Shown here in pieces: positions 1-9,734 of a DNA stretch of 24,764 nt. The notes under the pieces were generated by a model, which worked only from the letters and a program-made list of their open reading frames with translations, had not been told where the DNA came from and did no database searches. The DNA lies in NCBI GenBank assembly GCA_023807065.1, contig JAJJLU010003911.1, forward strand, positions 1-24,764, read 5' to 3'. A program made the position numbers and the translations under genes. This DNA comes from Isotricha intestinalis (lineage: Eukaryota > Ciliophora > Litostomatea > Vestibuliferida > Isotrichidae). How positions within the stretch are numbered: position 1 is the first letter of the stretch; every line of letters begins with the position of its first letter.

Positions 1-98
1 TTTGAATTAAATTTATCAAAGTAAATATTATTAAATTCACTGAAAGTTATTGTATCTTTTTTATCTCTTAAATCATTATTTGTTGTATTCCAAAATAT
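1..98 (-). other. Probable out-of-frame continuation of the EF-hand gene, running off the left edge
   Basis: Past the annotated stop of the 1496-aa gene, the minus strand is open in a different frame from about base 98 to base 1. It reads NTTNNDLRDKK followed by DTITFSEFNNIYFDKF, which has the pattern of an EF-hand calcium loop with its exiting helix (acidic start, I-T-F, E-F). The two frames overlap at about 90-101, next to an A4 run (92-95), where one missing base would join them. I infer either a one-base indel (real or from assembly) or, less likely, a programmed shift or tiny intron. If joined, the protein is longer than 1496 residues and this window holds only part of it. Confidence 0.55.
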
Positions 99-3000
99 TT
101 ATTTAAATATTTTAATATTGTATTTGTTTGATATTTTTTGGGGAAAAATATTTCGAAAGCATCAAAAAATTCTTTTAAAGTAATTGAATATTTTGTTAAA
201 TCTTCTCCTTCTGGATTATTTGGGTCTGTTTTTTCAATATTATTTTTAGATTTACAAAAGAATTTAAAAGCATCTATTCCATTATAAAAATTCTGTTGTA
301 AGAATCCTTTTACATCAATATGCATTTTTTTATAAAAGTCAAATATTTGTAATTTATTTTCTAAATCCATTAAAGTTAAATAGTTTTTTTTGTGACTATC
401 TAAAGTTGTAAAAAGTGATAATAATTCATCTTTTGTTAAGTTAAAACCATTATTAAATAATTCATAATTTTTTTCATGGAATTTTAATAAATCTGAAAAT
501 TTAAATTTATTATTTCCTTCTGAATATTCATTAAAGAAGTCTTTAATACTATTAAATTTCTCACTAATAAACATACCAAATCTTTCAATAATATCATTAG
601 TCCATTCTTTATTTTTTTTTAAATCAGATAAATTTTGATTAGCTGTAACTTTAAATATATCTTTCAAGTTAATATTATCATGTCCTAATTTAGAGGAAAT
701 ATTTGCTTGATTAATTAATTCTCTAATATCACTTAAACCAATTTGTTTATTTTTAGATAAAGATATACTCATCATAACTCTTTCAATTTTATAATCATTA
801 TATTCATATTTTGATATTTGCAAATTATCTGTAATAAATTTTTTAAAATCATCAATACTAATAACACCATCGCAATCTTTGTCAATTATTTCAAAAATTT
901 CATTATCAGATAAATTATTATTTTTTCTTAAGAAATTATTTACAGTTTCTAAAATAATATTTTCAATGTGATTATTATTTTGAACAATTGTACTAGTAGT
1001 ATCATAGTCTTTAAATCTAAAAAGAAAAGTTTCTAAATCAATTAATCCATTATGATAAAAATCTAAATAATTAAAAAATTGATCTTTTAAAGCTGGACTT
1101 AAAGGCAAAATTTCATCAATAACAGAATTAAAATCAACATTAGAAATAAATCCATCATTATTACAATCAAATTTATGAAATAAACCAACTTCAGTTATAT
1201 TTTTTAATTTCATAAAACCTTTAATTTTTTTGACAATAGCTTTAAATTTATTATCAGACATTGTTTCTTTAGAAAATAAGTTAATATTAGGCATAGTAGA
1301 ATCATTAGTATATTTAAAGAATGAAGTAGTAGTAAATCTCATTAAAATACATTTTAAATCTTCATATGAAATAACTCCATCTGCATCAACATCTAATTTA
1401 CAAATAACTTGTCTTGGAATTCCAGAATCACAATTATTAATAAAACTTTTCATTTGATCAATTAATATTGGTTTAGGTCTAACTAAATTAGAAGTTTGAA
1501 TTGATTGTCCATTTGTTTGAATGAATACCATTAATTTTTCAATTTGATTTTTACAATCATGTTGTAATATATTACTTAGAATTTGACATAATTTAATAAA
1601 TGGATCATCTAATTTTTCTTTACTGAAATAATATATTAAATTTAATAATTCTGGATAAGTAATATTTCCTTTTGAATCTAACATATTTGTTACTCTTACA
1701 AATCTCATATGATCATCATCTGAAAATTCAGGAAATATACTTTGCATTGCTGAAACATATTCTAATTTAGTTAAAGTCCCCATTGAATTTTGATCAAATT
1801 TTTCTAATTGAGTTTTTAAATCATCAAATGATATTTTATTTTTTACTGTATTTATATATTTTTCAGTTAAGCTTTTATATGATGATGGTGGTTTTACAAA
1901 ATTGATTTCATCTAAGAAATGTTTAGTATAGACAAATTTACCATTTAAATCTTTATTTGATAAAGAATCAAAAATTTTTTGAATGAATTCATTTGATAAA
2001 GTATAATCTAATTTTTTTATTTTACTTCTGAAAGCATTAAAATCTAATTTTTCATTTTTATTCATATTTATATTCATTCTATGAGCTAAATCTTCAATAT
2101 CTAATTTATATCTTTTTATTATATCTTGAAGAATGGTTAAAGGTTGATTAACGAAATTTAATTTAGCACAAAATTCTTCTCTATCAATAACATTATCTTT
2201 TTTAGTGTCCATGTAATCAAATATTTTATCTAATTCTTCAGCTGAATAATTCAATTTTTCCCTTTGAAGATATTTAATAAAATTAGGTCTTGTAATGACA
2301 TTATCTTGTGTACTTAAATTATATTGAATTAAATGAGAAAAATATTCATCAATTTTTAAATGTAATCTTTCAATATTATGATTTATATTTCTCATTACAT
2401 TTTGGAAATAAGTTTCATCAAAAGCAGGTTTTAATTTAGGATTATCAAAATAATTTTTATAATCATTCATATTAAATTCTCTATCAGTTTTGACTAAATA
2501 ATTATAGACATGAACTAATAATTCTCCATCAAAATTAGTTTTATCTTTAAATAAATTAACAAATCCAGTTAAATCAATAGTATCTTTTGGATTTTTTTCA
2601 TTATTAAAAAAGAAATTAACACCACCATTAATAAAACAAACATCTTTTAATTTTTTCATAATTTCATTTAAATCATCAGGTGTTACATTTGATGTTAAAA
2701 TTTTACATGCATTTAAATGAGATTCAAATTCATTTAATGTAAAAGCCTCTATATTTGGAATATCAAGGAAATTTAATAAATTAATTATTTTATCTGCTGG
2801 ATAACTTATATCATATTTATTTAAAATATTCATAAATTCCCTATAAGATATATTTTGATCTAAAGCTGTAAAATATTTCCTCTTTAATTCTGGTAATAAT
2901 AATGTTATTGTTATTAATTTTTTTCTATTATCTTCTGTTTCTTTTTTTCTGTTTGAAAAAAAGTTATTTGCACTTTTTGCCATTGGATTATTTTTTTCTT

Positions 3001-4558
3001 CTTCATATTGTTGGAAACTTTTCGAATTTTTTCTACTATTTAAACTCTGACTTTGATTCAAATTACCTGAATTTTGTCTTGAATTAGATTGACTAAATCC
3101 TCTATTATTAAATATTTGAGAATTTGTTTTTACATTTGAACTATTTGCTCTATTTTTTGATAAACTTGAAGTATTTGAATTTATTCTTTTAAATTTATTT
3201 GTTCTATTATTATTGGAAAAGAAATTTTCCCTTCTGAAACTTTCATAATTCCCTGTTGGAATTTGAGTATTAGTAATTTTATTATTACCATTTGCTTTTA
3301 ATATCATAATTCTACAATCTTTTACTAATTTTGCTATAAATTTCATATAATCAACATTATTTAATTTATTATATGAATCAATAATATTTTTGGCAACATT
3401 AAAATCTATTTTATTATTAATATTACTTAACATAAAAGCATTTATACATTCATCTTTTGTAATAGTTCCAGTATTATTTTTATCATAATTTTTCATATTT
3501 GATATCATCACTCCTTTAAAAAATTCAATAGATTTAATAACATCTAAATCAAGATAACTTAAGGGATTACCAGCAACATTTTGACTAAATTTAGTACTTT
3601 TTTGATTAGCATCATTTAAAAAATTAAATTGACAAGTTTTATTATTTTTAATATCATTATAAATATTTTTAACTTCATGTTGTGGAATATCTCTAACATT
3701 AATATCATAATAATTTTTTAAATATTCATCAGCACTTTTTTCTAAATTAGTGACAAGGGAATCTTTTGGTCTTAAGTCTTCAACATTTTTATAAGGATTT
3801 AATAAATCTTTTGCCATAACATTTTGTGCATGATCCATATCCATTTTTAATTGAATATTTTTTTTAGTAAAAGTCAATTTTTCATTTTGAAATTTAGAGC
3901 CATTAATAATATTATCATCAAATCTAACACAAATTATATTACCTCTAGTTAATAATGTACCAACTCCAGGTAAATTTTTACTAATAAAATTATTATTTCT
4001 AATAGAATCTCCAATAAAATTAATTAGATTTTTAATTAAATTAAATACTTCATCTTTAGATAAAGAAACAGAATAAGCAATTTCAGCATAATTTAATTTG
4101 ACAATACTAACATCTTTACATTCTTTTTGATTAAAGCAAATTATTCCTTTTTGTCTTGTAAATTCTCCAGGTTGTAATTTATCATCAAATTCATTAGAAA
4201 CAATAAAAATAGGAGTTTTAGCTTTTTTATCTCTAATATATTGATTAGTTGTTCCTTCTAAATTAACATTATAATTATTATATGTGAAAGTACCAAAACC
4301 TTTTATATAAGTTCCTTTACCTGTATAATAATTTTGAGCAATGTTTGTTGATAATGCTTTCCAACATCTATCTATTGTATCTTGAGTATAATTACTTATT
4401 ATTACTTGTCTATCTATGTTTAATCCTGTGTTTGCTGTGTTTATCCCTTTTTGATTTATACTGTTTACTAATGATGCATCTTTTATTATTGGATTATTTG
4501 TTAACATTTTTTTGATTTTTATATTTTTTTCATTTTGATTAGTTATATTAAAATTCAT
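68..4558 (-). CDS. HU-CCDC81 / multi-EF-hand calcium-binding protein, 1496 aa
   Basis: The N-terminus resembles the paired HU-CCDC81 domains of eukaryotic centrosome and basal-body proteins. The first spans about residues 55-135, with a conserved W66, the turn GKGTYIKGFGTFTY (80-93) and the motif PIFIVSNEF (116-124). The second spans about 150-215, with LPGVGTLLTRGN. A low-complexity N/S-rich linker covers about 430-545. The rest is EF-hand repeats. Loops start near D359 (DKNNTGTITKDE), D784, D922, D1056 (DVDADGVISYED), D1131 (DCNNDGFISNVD), D1166, D1226 (DKDCDGVISIDD) and D1387. Those at 359, 1056, 1131 and 1226 have near-canonical ligands; the others are degenerate (for example N instead of G at loop position 6 in D784). 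Role inferred: a calcium-responsive structural protein of the basal body or ciliary cytoskeleton. The start at 4558 is the first Met, in an A/T-only leader. The stop at 68 is suspect, because EF-hand-like sequence continues in another frame to the window edge. Confidence 0.85.
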   Translation of the reverse strand: MNFNITNQNEKNIKIKKMLTNNPIIKDASLVNSINQKGINTANTGLNIDRQVIISNYTQDTIDRCWKALSTNIAQNYYTGKGTYIKGFGTFTYNNYNVNLEGTTNQYIRDKKAKTPIFIVSNEFDDKLQPGEFTRQKGIICFNQKECKDVSIVKLNYAEIAYSVSLSKDEVFNLIKNLINFIGDSIRNNNFISKNLPGVGTLLTRGNIICVRFDDNIINGSKFQNEKLTFTKKNIQLKMDMDHAQNVMAKDLLNPYKNVEDLRPKDSLVTNLEKSADEYLKNYYDINVRDIPQHEVKNIYNDIKNNKTCQFNFLNDANQKSTKFSQNVAGNPLSYLDLDVIKSIEFFKGVMISNMKNYDKNNTGTITKDECINAFMLSNINNKIDFNVAKNIIDSYNKLNNVDYMKFIAKLVKDCRIMILKANGNNKITNTQIPTGNYESFRRENFFSNNNRTNKFKRINSNTSSLSKNRANSSNVKTNSQIFNNRGFSQSNSRQNSGNLNQSQSLNSRKNSKSFQQYEEEKNNPMAKSANNFFSNRKKETEDNRKKLITITLLLPELKRKYFTALDQNISYREFMNILNKYDISYPADKIINLLNFLDIPNIEAFTLNEFESHLNACKILTSNVTPDDLNEIMKKLKDVCFINGGVNFFFNNEKNPKDTIDLTGFVNLFKDKTNFDGELLVHVYNYLVKTDREFNMNDYKNYFDNPKLKPAFDETYFQNVMRNINHNIERLHLKIDEYFSHLIQYNLSTQDNVITRPNFIKYLQREKLNYSAEELDKIFDYMDTKKDNVIDREEFCAKLNFVNQPLTILQDIIKRYKLDIEDLAHRMNINMNKNEKLDFNAFRSKIKKLDYTLSNEFIQKIFDSLSNKDLNGKFVYTKHFLDEINFVKPPSSYKSLTEKYINTVKNKISFDDLKTQLEKFDQNSMGTLTKLEYVSAMQSIFPEFSDDDHMRFVRVTNMLDSKGNITYPELLNLIYYFSKEKLDDPFIKLCQILSNILQHDCKNQIEKLMVFIQTNGQSIQTSNLVRPKPILIDQMKSFINNCDSGIPRQVICKLDVDADGVISYEDLKCILMRFTTTSFFKYTNDSTMPNINLFSKETMSDNKFKAIVKKIKGFMKLKNITEVGLFHKFDCNNDGFISNVDFNSVIDEILPLSPALKDQFFNYLDFYHNGLIDLETFLFRFKDYDTTSTIVQNNNHIENIILETVNNFLRKNNNLSDNEIFEIIDKDCDGVISIDDFKKFITDNLQISKYEYNDYKIERVMMSISLSKNKQIGLSDIRELINQANISSKLGHDNINLKDIFKVTANQNLSDLKKNKEWTNDIIERFGMFISEKFNSIKDFFNEYSEGNNKFKFSDLLKFHEKNYELFNNGFNLTKDELLSLFTTLDSHKKNYLTLMDLENKLQIFDFYKKMHIDVKGFLQQNFYNGIDAFKFFCKSKNNIEKTDPNNPEGEDLTKYSITLKEFFDAFEIFFPKKYQTNTILKYLNKYFGIQQIMI

Positions 4559-5193
4559 AATATTTTAATTTTTTTTTATGATACAATTTTTTTTATGAAT
4601 TATTTTTTTATTTCATTTTTTATTCATCTATTTAAGATTTATATTTGGGATTTAGAATTTTTTTTTTCTTTTTTCATATGTTTTTATTAATTGAATTGGA
4701 TTTTATAAAATATGATATTAAATTTTATAAACTTTAATCTGTTACTTTATCAAAAAATACTCTTTTTAATAATTATCATTTAACATTTTTATTTTGATTA
4801 GTTTTTAATTATAAACATTTAAATTTATTTTAAATATTTTATTACCCATATGATAAGATATTTAAAAAAATTTACATTTGTAATCACAATTTCCTTAATA
4901 AAACCAATTCAATTTATAATTTAGATTAATAAAAAAATGTTGATTTTGTTTTGTTTCATTTAATAAACAATAAAAATATCTTCAACAAAAGATTTATATA
5001 AATATCCCCAAAATATTAATTCTTTCCAAATTTTACATTTATTTGAATTATTTTTCTATGAGATATGTATTTTTTTAAATTTCAAATGATGAATTAGATT
5101 GAATTTGTCATTATGCTCAAATAAATATAAAGAAAAAATAAGATGTGTTTATTTTTTTTATCATTTTTTTAAAAGAAAAATTATTAAAATTTA
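4559..5193. other. Divergent intergenic region, no gene seen
   Basis: This 635-base gap lies between the start codons of two divergent genes, so both promoters should be here. It is almost pure A/T with long T-runs and no open frame of note on either strand. I see no tRNA-like GC-richer segment and no repeat array. No specific promoter motif can be assigned by eye. Confidence 0.6.
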
Positions 5194-7023
5194 ATGTCGA
5201 CAAATAACACATCAGATGAAAATAAAAATGATGTTGTAATGGAAAATTTAGATAAAATTTTTTTATGTGAAAAATGTAATACAATACCATATATTCAATT
5301 AGTATTTAATTATCCACAACCAACGATTTATATTAAATGTGAATCATGTGGAATAAATAATTCAATTACTTTACAAAAATTTTTAGAATATCAAATTGAA
5401 AAAAATGAATCAAAAAAATTAGATAAAATAAATGATTTAATATGTAAATTTTGTGAAAAAAATAAACCAATAAAATTTTGTTTATATTGTATGAGATTAT
5501 TTTGTGAAGATTGTTTAAATAATCATCATAATGATAAAAAATATGAAAATCATATAATTTTAGACAGAGAAATTAATTTGTTTAAAAAGTGTAAGGATCA
5601 TTTAGGGAATCATCAAAAATTTTATTGTAATACTTGTAAAACAGGTTTATGTAATGAATGTATGAAAAATAAAGAGCATTCTAATCATCAATTAAATAAT
5701 ATTCAAAATATATTTAAATCATATAATGATAATTTAATAGAACAAAATATTATAAATCAAAGAGAAGAATTTAAAAATAATTTAAAAGAAAAAGTAAATC
5801 TATATATAACATTCATTGAAAAAAAAATAAATGAATTAAATCAATATAAAACTAATATTGAAAATGAACTTGAATATTCAATAAAACAAAATAATATAAT
5901 TTTAGATTTTATGAAAAAATTATTAGATAATTACAGGATTACAAAACCATTTTCAAATTATAATTCTTATTTAAATTTATTATCTCATTCTAAATTTTCA
6001 AAAATAAATATTCCAGATTTAAATGAAAAAAAAGAAATCATAGAAAATTATAATATAATAATAGATTCTTTAAAAAAACAATCAATAATAATTTCCCCAG
6101 AAAATATTTTAATATATAAAAATGAAAATTCATTAACTTTGCCTTCAAAAATAAATAATTTAATTCAAATAAATGATTGTAATATTGCAATTTCAATGAA
6201 CAATATAGTTGAAATTTATGATATAAAAACATTTAAAAAAATAAAATCAATTCCTGGTCATCAAGGAAAAATAAATTGTTTAAATTTATTAAACAAAAAT
6301 ACTTTTGTTTCAGGAGGAAATGATGGAAGAATTTATTTATGGAGTACTTCATATCCTTTTATAATAAATGGTGCATTTGAAGAATCAAAAAAACCAATTA
6401 ATTGTGTTTCAATTGGAACAAATTTAAATGAAATTTATTCAATTTCTTTAAAAGGTGAAATAATGAAATTAGACACAAAGAATAATAAATGTACTTCTAG
6501 AAAAGAACTAAGAATTCCTTTTTCAGATGCTATTAATTGTGGAATTTATCAAATTTTTGTTTTTAAAGAAAATGATAAGATATTTAAATTTAGTTTTGTA
6601 ACTCAAATTATACAAATGAAAAATGATATTGAAAATATTGGATCACATAATAAAGTTAATTTATTGTATAATATAAATAATGATTTATTTGCCTCTTCTA
6701 GTTTAAGTTTAGAAATAAAAATTTGGAGTTCTAAAACTAATCAATGTATAAGATCTTTTTTTGGTTTTAAAGAAAAAGTTGTTAATATTTGTAATAATTA
6801 CTTTTTTTTGTTTGCTTTAGGAGAAAAAAATGAAATTAAATGTTGGGATTTAAATAAATATGATTCAATTAATGTAAAAACACCATTTCATTTCAATAAA
6901 ATTTTATATATGAATGAAACTTATATATTTGTTCTTATTGACAATGTGATTCATTGTTTTGTAAATCATGAAAAAAATTTGTCAGGAAAAAAAGAATATA
7001 TTTATTTTCTACCTGATACTTAA
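5194..7023 (+). CDS. TRIM-like B-box zinc-finger / coiled-coil / WD40 protein, 609 aa
   Basis: The N-terminus holds a Cys knuckle pair (C25-x2-C28 and C49-x2-C52). A first B-box-like module follows (C84-x2-C87, C96-x2-C99, C104-x2-C107, with histidines 111, 112 and 120). Then comes a clear B-box type 2 (C133-x2-H136, C145-x2-C148, C153-x2-C156, H162-x2-H165). Residues about 180-300 are helical and K/E/N-rich, probably coiled coil. The C-terminal half has WD40-type blades, for example HQGKINCLNLLN then FVSGGNDGRIYLW near residues 356-383, and later blades with EIKIWSS and EIKCWDL. There is no classical C3HC4 RING, so ubiquitin-ligase activity should not be assumed; B-box plus coiled coil usually mediates oligomerisation, and the propeller mediates protein binding. 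The gene ends in tandem TAATAA and converges on its neighbour with a 53-base gap. Confidence 0.85.
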   Translation: MSTNNTSDENKNDVVMENLDKIFLCEKCNTIPYIQLVFNYPQPTIYIKCESCGINNSITLQKFLEYQIEKNESKKLDKINDLICKFCEKNKPIKFCLYCMRLFCEDCLNNHHNDKKYENHIILDREINLFKKCKDHLGNHQKFYCNTCKTGLCNECMKNKEHSNHQLNNIQNIFKSYNDNLIEQNIINQREEFKNNLKEKVNLYITFIEKKINELNQYKTNIENELEYSIKQNNIILDFMKKLLDNYRITKPFSNYNSYLNLLSHSKFSKINIPDLNEKKEIIENYNIIIDSLKKQSIIISPENILIYKNENSLTLPSKINNLIQINDCNIAISMNNIVEIYDIKTFKKIKSIPGHQGKINCLNLLNKNTFVSGGNDGRIYLWSTSYPFIINGAFEESKKPINCVSIGTNLNEIYSISLKGEIMKLDTKNNKCTSRKELRIPFSDAINCGIYQIFVFKENDKIFKFSFVTQIIQMKNDIENIGSHNKVNLLYNINNDLFASSSLSLEIKIWSSKTNQCIRSFFGFKEKVVNICNNYFFLFALGEKNEIKCWDLNKYDSINVKTPFHFNKILYMNETYIFVLIDNVIHCFVNHEKNLSGKKEYIYFLPDT

Positions 7024-7076
7024 TAAACAAAAATAATTAATGAATTTTTATTTTTTATAAATTGAATATCTTTTTA

Positions 7077-8003
7077 TCAATTTAATTCTAATTTATTTAG
7101 TTTTCCTGATTTATCCAAAACTAAAAATTTTTCATTTTTAAGATTAAAAATAGAAAAAATATTATTCTTAAACACAAAAGTTTTCACTCTTTTAAAATCT
7201 TCACATTCTTTATCAAATTGAAAAACTTCTATTTTTACTTTTGAATCATTATAATCCAGAATACAAAATAAATAATTTTTATCAGAAGACAATTGAAAAT
7301 GCAAATCTTTATTTAATGGAAATCTTATTTCATCAATGATATTTCTAATAGATATAGATATTAAAATAATGCCTGGAATTTCTGAGTTAGGATTTTTTGC
7401 AAGCAAAATATCATTTGTTAATAAAGTTAAATCATTCCAAATTATATCTTTATAAATAGGAGTTAAAGAAACATTTTCTAAATTATAAATATATAAATCT
7501 TTATTTTGAATTAAAATTGTGTCCTCATCTAATTGATATACTTTACCTATTTCAAAATCAAAACCATGAGAATAAATTTCTTTATATTTTTCTAATACAA
7601 TATCATAAATTAATAATTTGTTCCCAGAAGATACTATTATTCCACTTTTATCCCATTTCGAACTATGTGAAATTGGAATATTTAAAGTTCTAAGAATAGT
7701 ATGTGTTTTATTATTATCTGATAATTGAATAATTTTTAATGAAGTTTTATTATACAAAATAATATTTTCATTTTTACATTCAAACATTATTTCATCATCT
7801 TTCTTTTGGATTGTCTGAATGGATTTTAAATCTAAATCATAAATATTAATTGATGTTTTATAATCAATTAAAAAAATATTTTTTTTTCTTAAATAAATTG
7901 CATTTATTAGATTCATATCTTTTTCTTCATCTTTTGTTGAATTAAGAGTTTTTTCTATTTTTTCGTTTTTTTTTTTTTTTAGAACAATTTTCTTCTTTAA
8001 CAT
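7077..8003 (-). CDS. Beta-propeller-like protein of unknown function, 308 aa
   Basis: After a very basic N-terminus (K-rich, residues 1-30) the protein is built of short beta-strand-like blocks of alternating hydrophobics with polar turns. Examples are INIYDLDLKSIQTI, GNKLLIYDI and KDLYIYNLENVSL. This resembles a degenerate WD40 or other beta-propeller without the WD dipeptides, so the fold is inferred. The frame ends at TGA (7077-7079), followed at once by TAA (7074-7076); it is the only TGA stop among the larger genes. A 15-base T run (7966-7980) lies just inside the start. A miscount there would make Met30 (7914-7916) the true start, leaving the propeller part unchanged. The gene converges with the B-box/WD40 gene, which also carries propeller blades; relatedness of the two is possible but not shown. 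Confidence 0.7.
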   Translation of the reverse strand: MLKKKIVLKKKKNEKIEKTLNSTKDEEKDMNLINAIYLRKKNIFLIDYKTSINIYDLDLKSIQTIQKKDDEIMFECKNENIILYNKTSLKIIQLSDNNKTHTILRTLNIPISHSSKWDKSGIIVSSGNKLLIYDIVLEKYKEIYSHGFDFEIGKVYQLDEDTILIQNKDLYIYNLENVSLTPIYKDIIWNDLTLLTNDILLAKNPNSEIPGIILISISIRNIIDEIRFPLNKDLHFQLSSDKNYLFCILDYNDSKVKIEVFQFDKECEDFKRVKTFVFKNNIFSIFNLKNEKFLVLDKSGKLNKLELN

Positions 8004-8387
8004 TTTAATATTATATAAAAATAAATTAATAAAAATTAAATTATAAAAATTAATTATTTAAACTGTACTTATTTATAATAAATTAAAGAGATATTTCTTT
8101 TTTTTCTTTATATTTTATATTATTTAAAGTATATTGTTTATCAAACATTACCAAAATATTATTTTTATTTGATGCTTTTAAAACGAATCTTATTTATTTT
8201 TATTAATTAATAAAAATTTATAATTAAAAATGATAAAAAAAAGATTAATCATTTATTTTTGTTAAAGACTTAATCAATTTTTTTAATTATAAGAATAATT
8301 ATTAAAAAACAGAAATTATTAAGTAACAATAAAAAAAATCTTATTATTTGTTTAATTTTATTAAAATATTAAATTTATATTTTTTAT
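8004..8387. other. Intergenic A/T-rich region, no gene seen
   Basis: This 384-base gap separates two minus-strand genes and should hold the promoter of the propeller gene and the 3' end of the coiled-coil gene. It consists of A/T runs with frequent stops in all frames. No RNA gene or repeat array is visible. Confidence 0.6.
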
Positions 8388-9734
8388 TTAAATATTATCT
8401 ACCAATGTTTCTATCATCTCTTTTATGTCTTTTATACCTTCTTTTTCTTTTTTTTCAATTATATCATTTGCTTCAAACAAAGAAAATTTAAAATCACTAT
8501 TATTATTTTTTGAAGGTTTTTCAAGTTGAATAAAATTTCTACGGGTAAAATTTAATTTAATAGATGGAAAATTTATTTTATTTTTATAATTTTTTCGAAT
8601 ATCAAAAGAGTTAAATGAATCATTATTATTATTATTTAAATCATTTCCAAGAATTTTTCTTTTCAAAATGAAATTGTTTTTTATACCATTATTTTTTAAA
8701 ATTGTATATTTATCAATTAATTTCTTTAAATAACATTTAGATTCTTCCATTTCTTTATTTTTTTCTTTTATAATAGAATTATATTCTCCTAATTTATTAT
8801 TTAAATTAGTTATTTTATCTTCTTGTTTAAAAATAATATCTTCTAAATTATATTTTTCCTTTTCTAAATCACCATTTTTTAGAATCAAATTATTACAAGA
8901 ATTAGATAAAAATGACAATTGATTTTCATAAACATTTAGTTTATTATCTCTTTTTTTTAAATCATCGTTATATTTTAATTTTTTTAAATAAAAAGAATTT
9001 GATAAATTCCTTTTTTCTTCTGATAATTCCTCTACTTTTTTATGTAAATTTGATAATTGATTATTCATATTAATTCCTAACAAATTAAAATAAAATTTTT
9101 CTATATGAAATTTATGCTTTTCATCAGTTGAAAAAGTATCATAAAAATTATTATTATCAATGAATTTTATTTTTGAGTTTAAATATTTATTTTTTTTTTC
9201 TAAAATTTTAATTTTTTTTTTAAGGTCATTTTCAAATTCACTATTTGAATTGTTATTAAATATTTTTTCATATTTAAATAATTCTTTTCTTAATTGTTCT
9301 ATTAGAATATCTTTACTATTTATTTCTTGTAACATTGAAGAAATTTTTTTTTTATATTCTTTTTCTTTTTCTAATAATAAATTATTTCTTTGTTTTTCTT
9401 CTTTGTATAAGTTTTCATACATAATACTATTATTTTTTTTAAAAGATAAAATTTGTATTTGATCAATATGAATTATCTTATTTACTTTCATATTCTCATT
9501 TATATTCATTTCCTTTTTATTTTTTATTTTTTTGGAATTTAATTTTTTATTTTTTTTTTCAACTAATATACTAAAATTTATAATATTATTATATGAGTAA
9601 ATTTTTTTTTGAATTTCCTTTGAATTCCTTTTAAGATTTATACAATGAATATTATTCTTATGATTTAAAGTTACACGATTTTGCTTATCAGAAATCATTT
9701 TTTCATTTGATTTATTTTCATCTTCTAAATTCAT
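8388..9734 (-). CDS. Coiled-coil protein, 448 aa, function unknown
   Basis: This is a lysine- and asparagine-rich protein with no recognised catalytic motif, signal peptide or membrane segment. The first 100 residues are basic and of low complexity. Two long helical stretches with heptad-like spacing of L/I occupy about 105-190 (including the block LLLEKEKEYKKKISSMLQEI) and about 220-345. The last 100 residues are N/K-rich and non-helical, with a short final helix ending in ETLVDNI. Such proteins are common in centrosomal and cytoskeletal structures, but nothing here fixes a specific role. The start at 9734 is the first Met after an A/T leader; M13 is an alternative. It lies upstream of the propeller gene on the same strand and is divergent from the giant surface-protein gene. 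Confidence 0.75.
   Translation of the reverse strand: MNLEDENKSNEKMISDKQNRVTLNHKNNIHCINLKRNSKEIQKKIYSYNNIINFSILVEKKNKKLNSKKIKNKKEMNINENMKVNKIIHIDQIQILSFKKNNSIMYENLYKEEKQRNNLLLEKEKEYKKKISSMLQEINSKDILIEQLRKELFKYEKIFNNNSNSEFENDLKKKIKILEKKNKYLNSKIKFIDNNNFYDTFSTDEKHKFHIEKFYFNLLGINMNNQLSNLHKKVEELSEEKRNLSNSFYLKKLKYNDDLKKRDNKLNVYENQLSFLSNSCNNLILKNGDLEKEKYNLEDIIFKQEDKITNLNNKLGEYNSIIKEKNKEMEESKCYLKKLIDKYTILKNNGIKNNFILKRKILGNDLNNNNNDSFNSFDIRKNYKNKINFPSIKLNFTRRNFIQLEKPSKNNNSDFKFSLFEANDIIEKKEKEGIKDIKEMIETLVDNI

Noticed and set aside
1230..1457. Plus-strand 75-aa open frame inside the EF-hand gene
   Set aside because: It is an antisense shadow of a well-supported EF-hand frame, with composition typical of the reverse complement of coding DNA.
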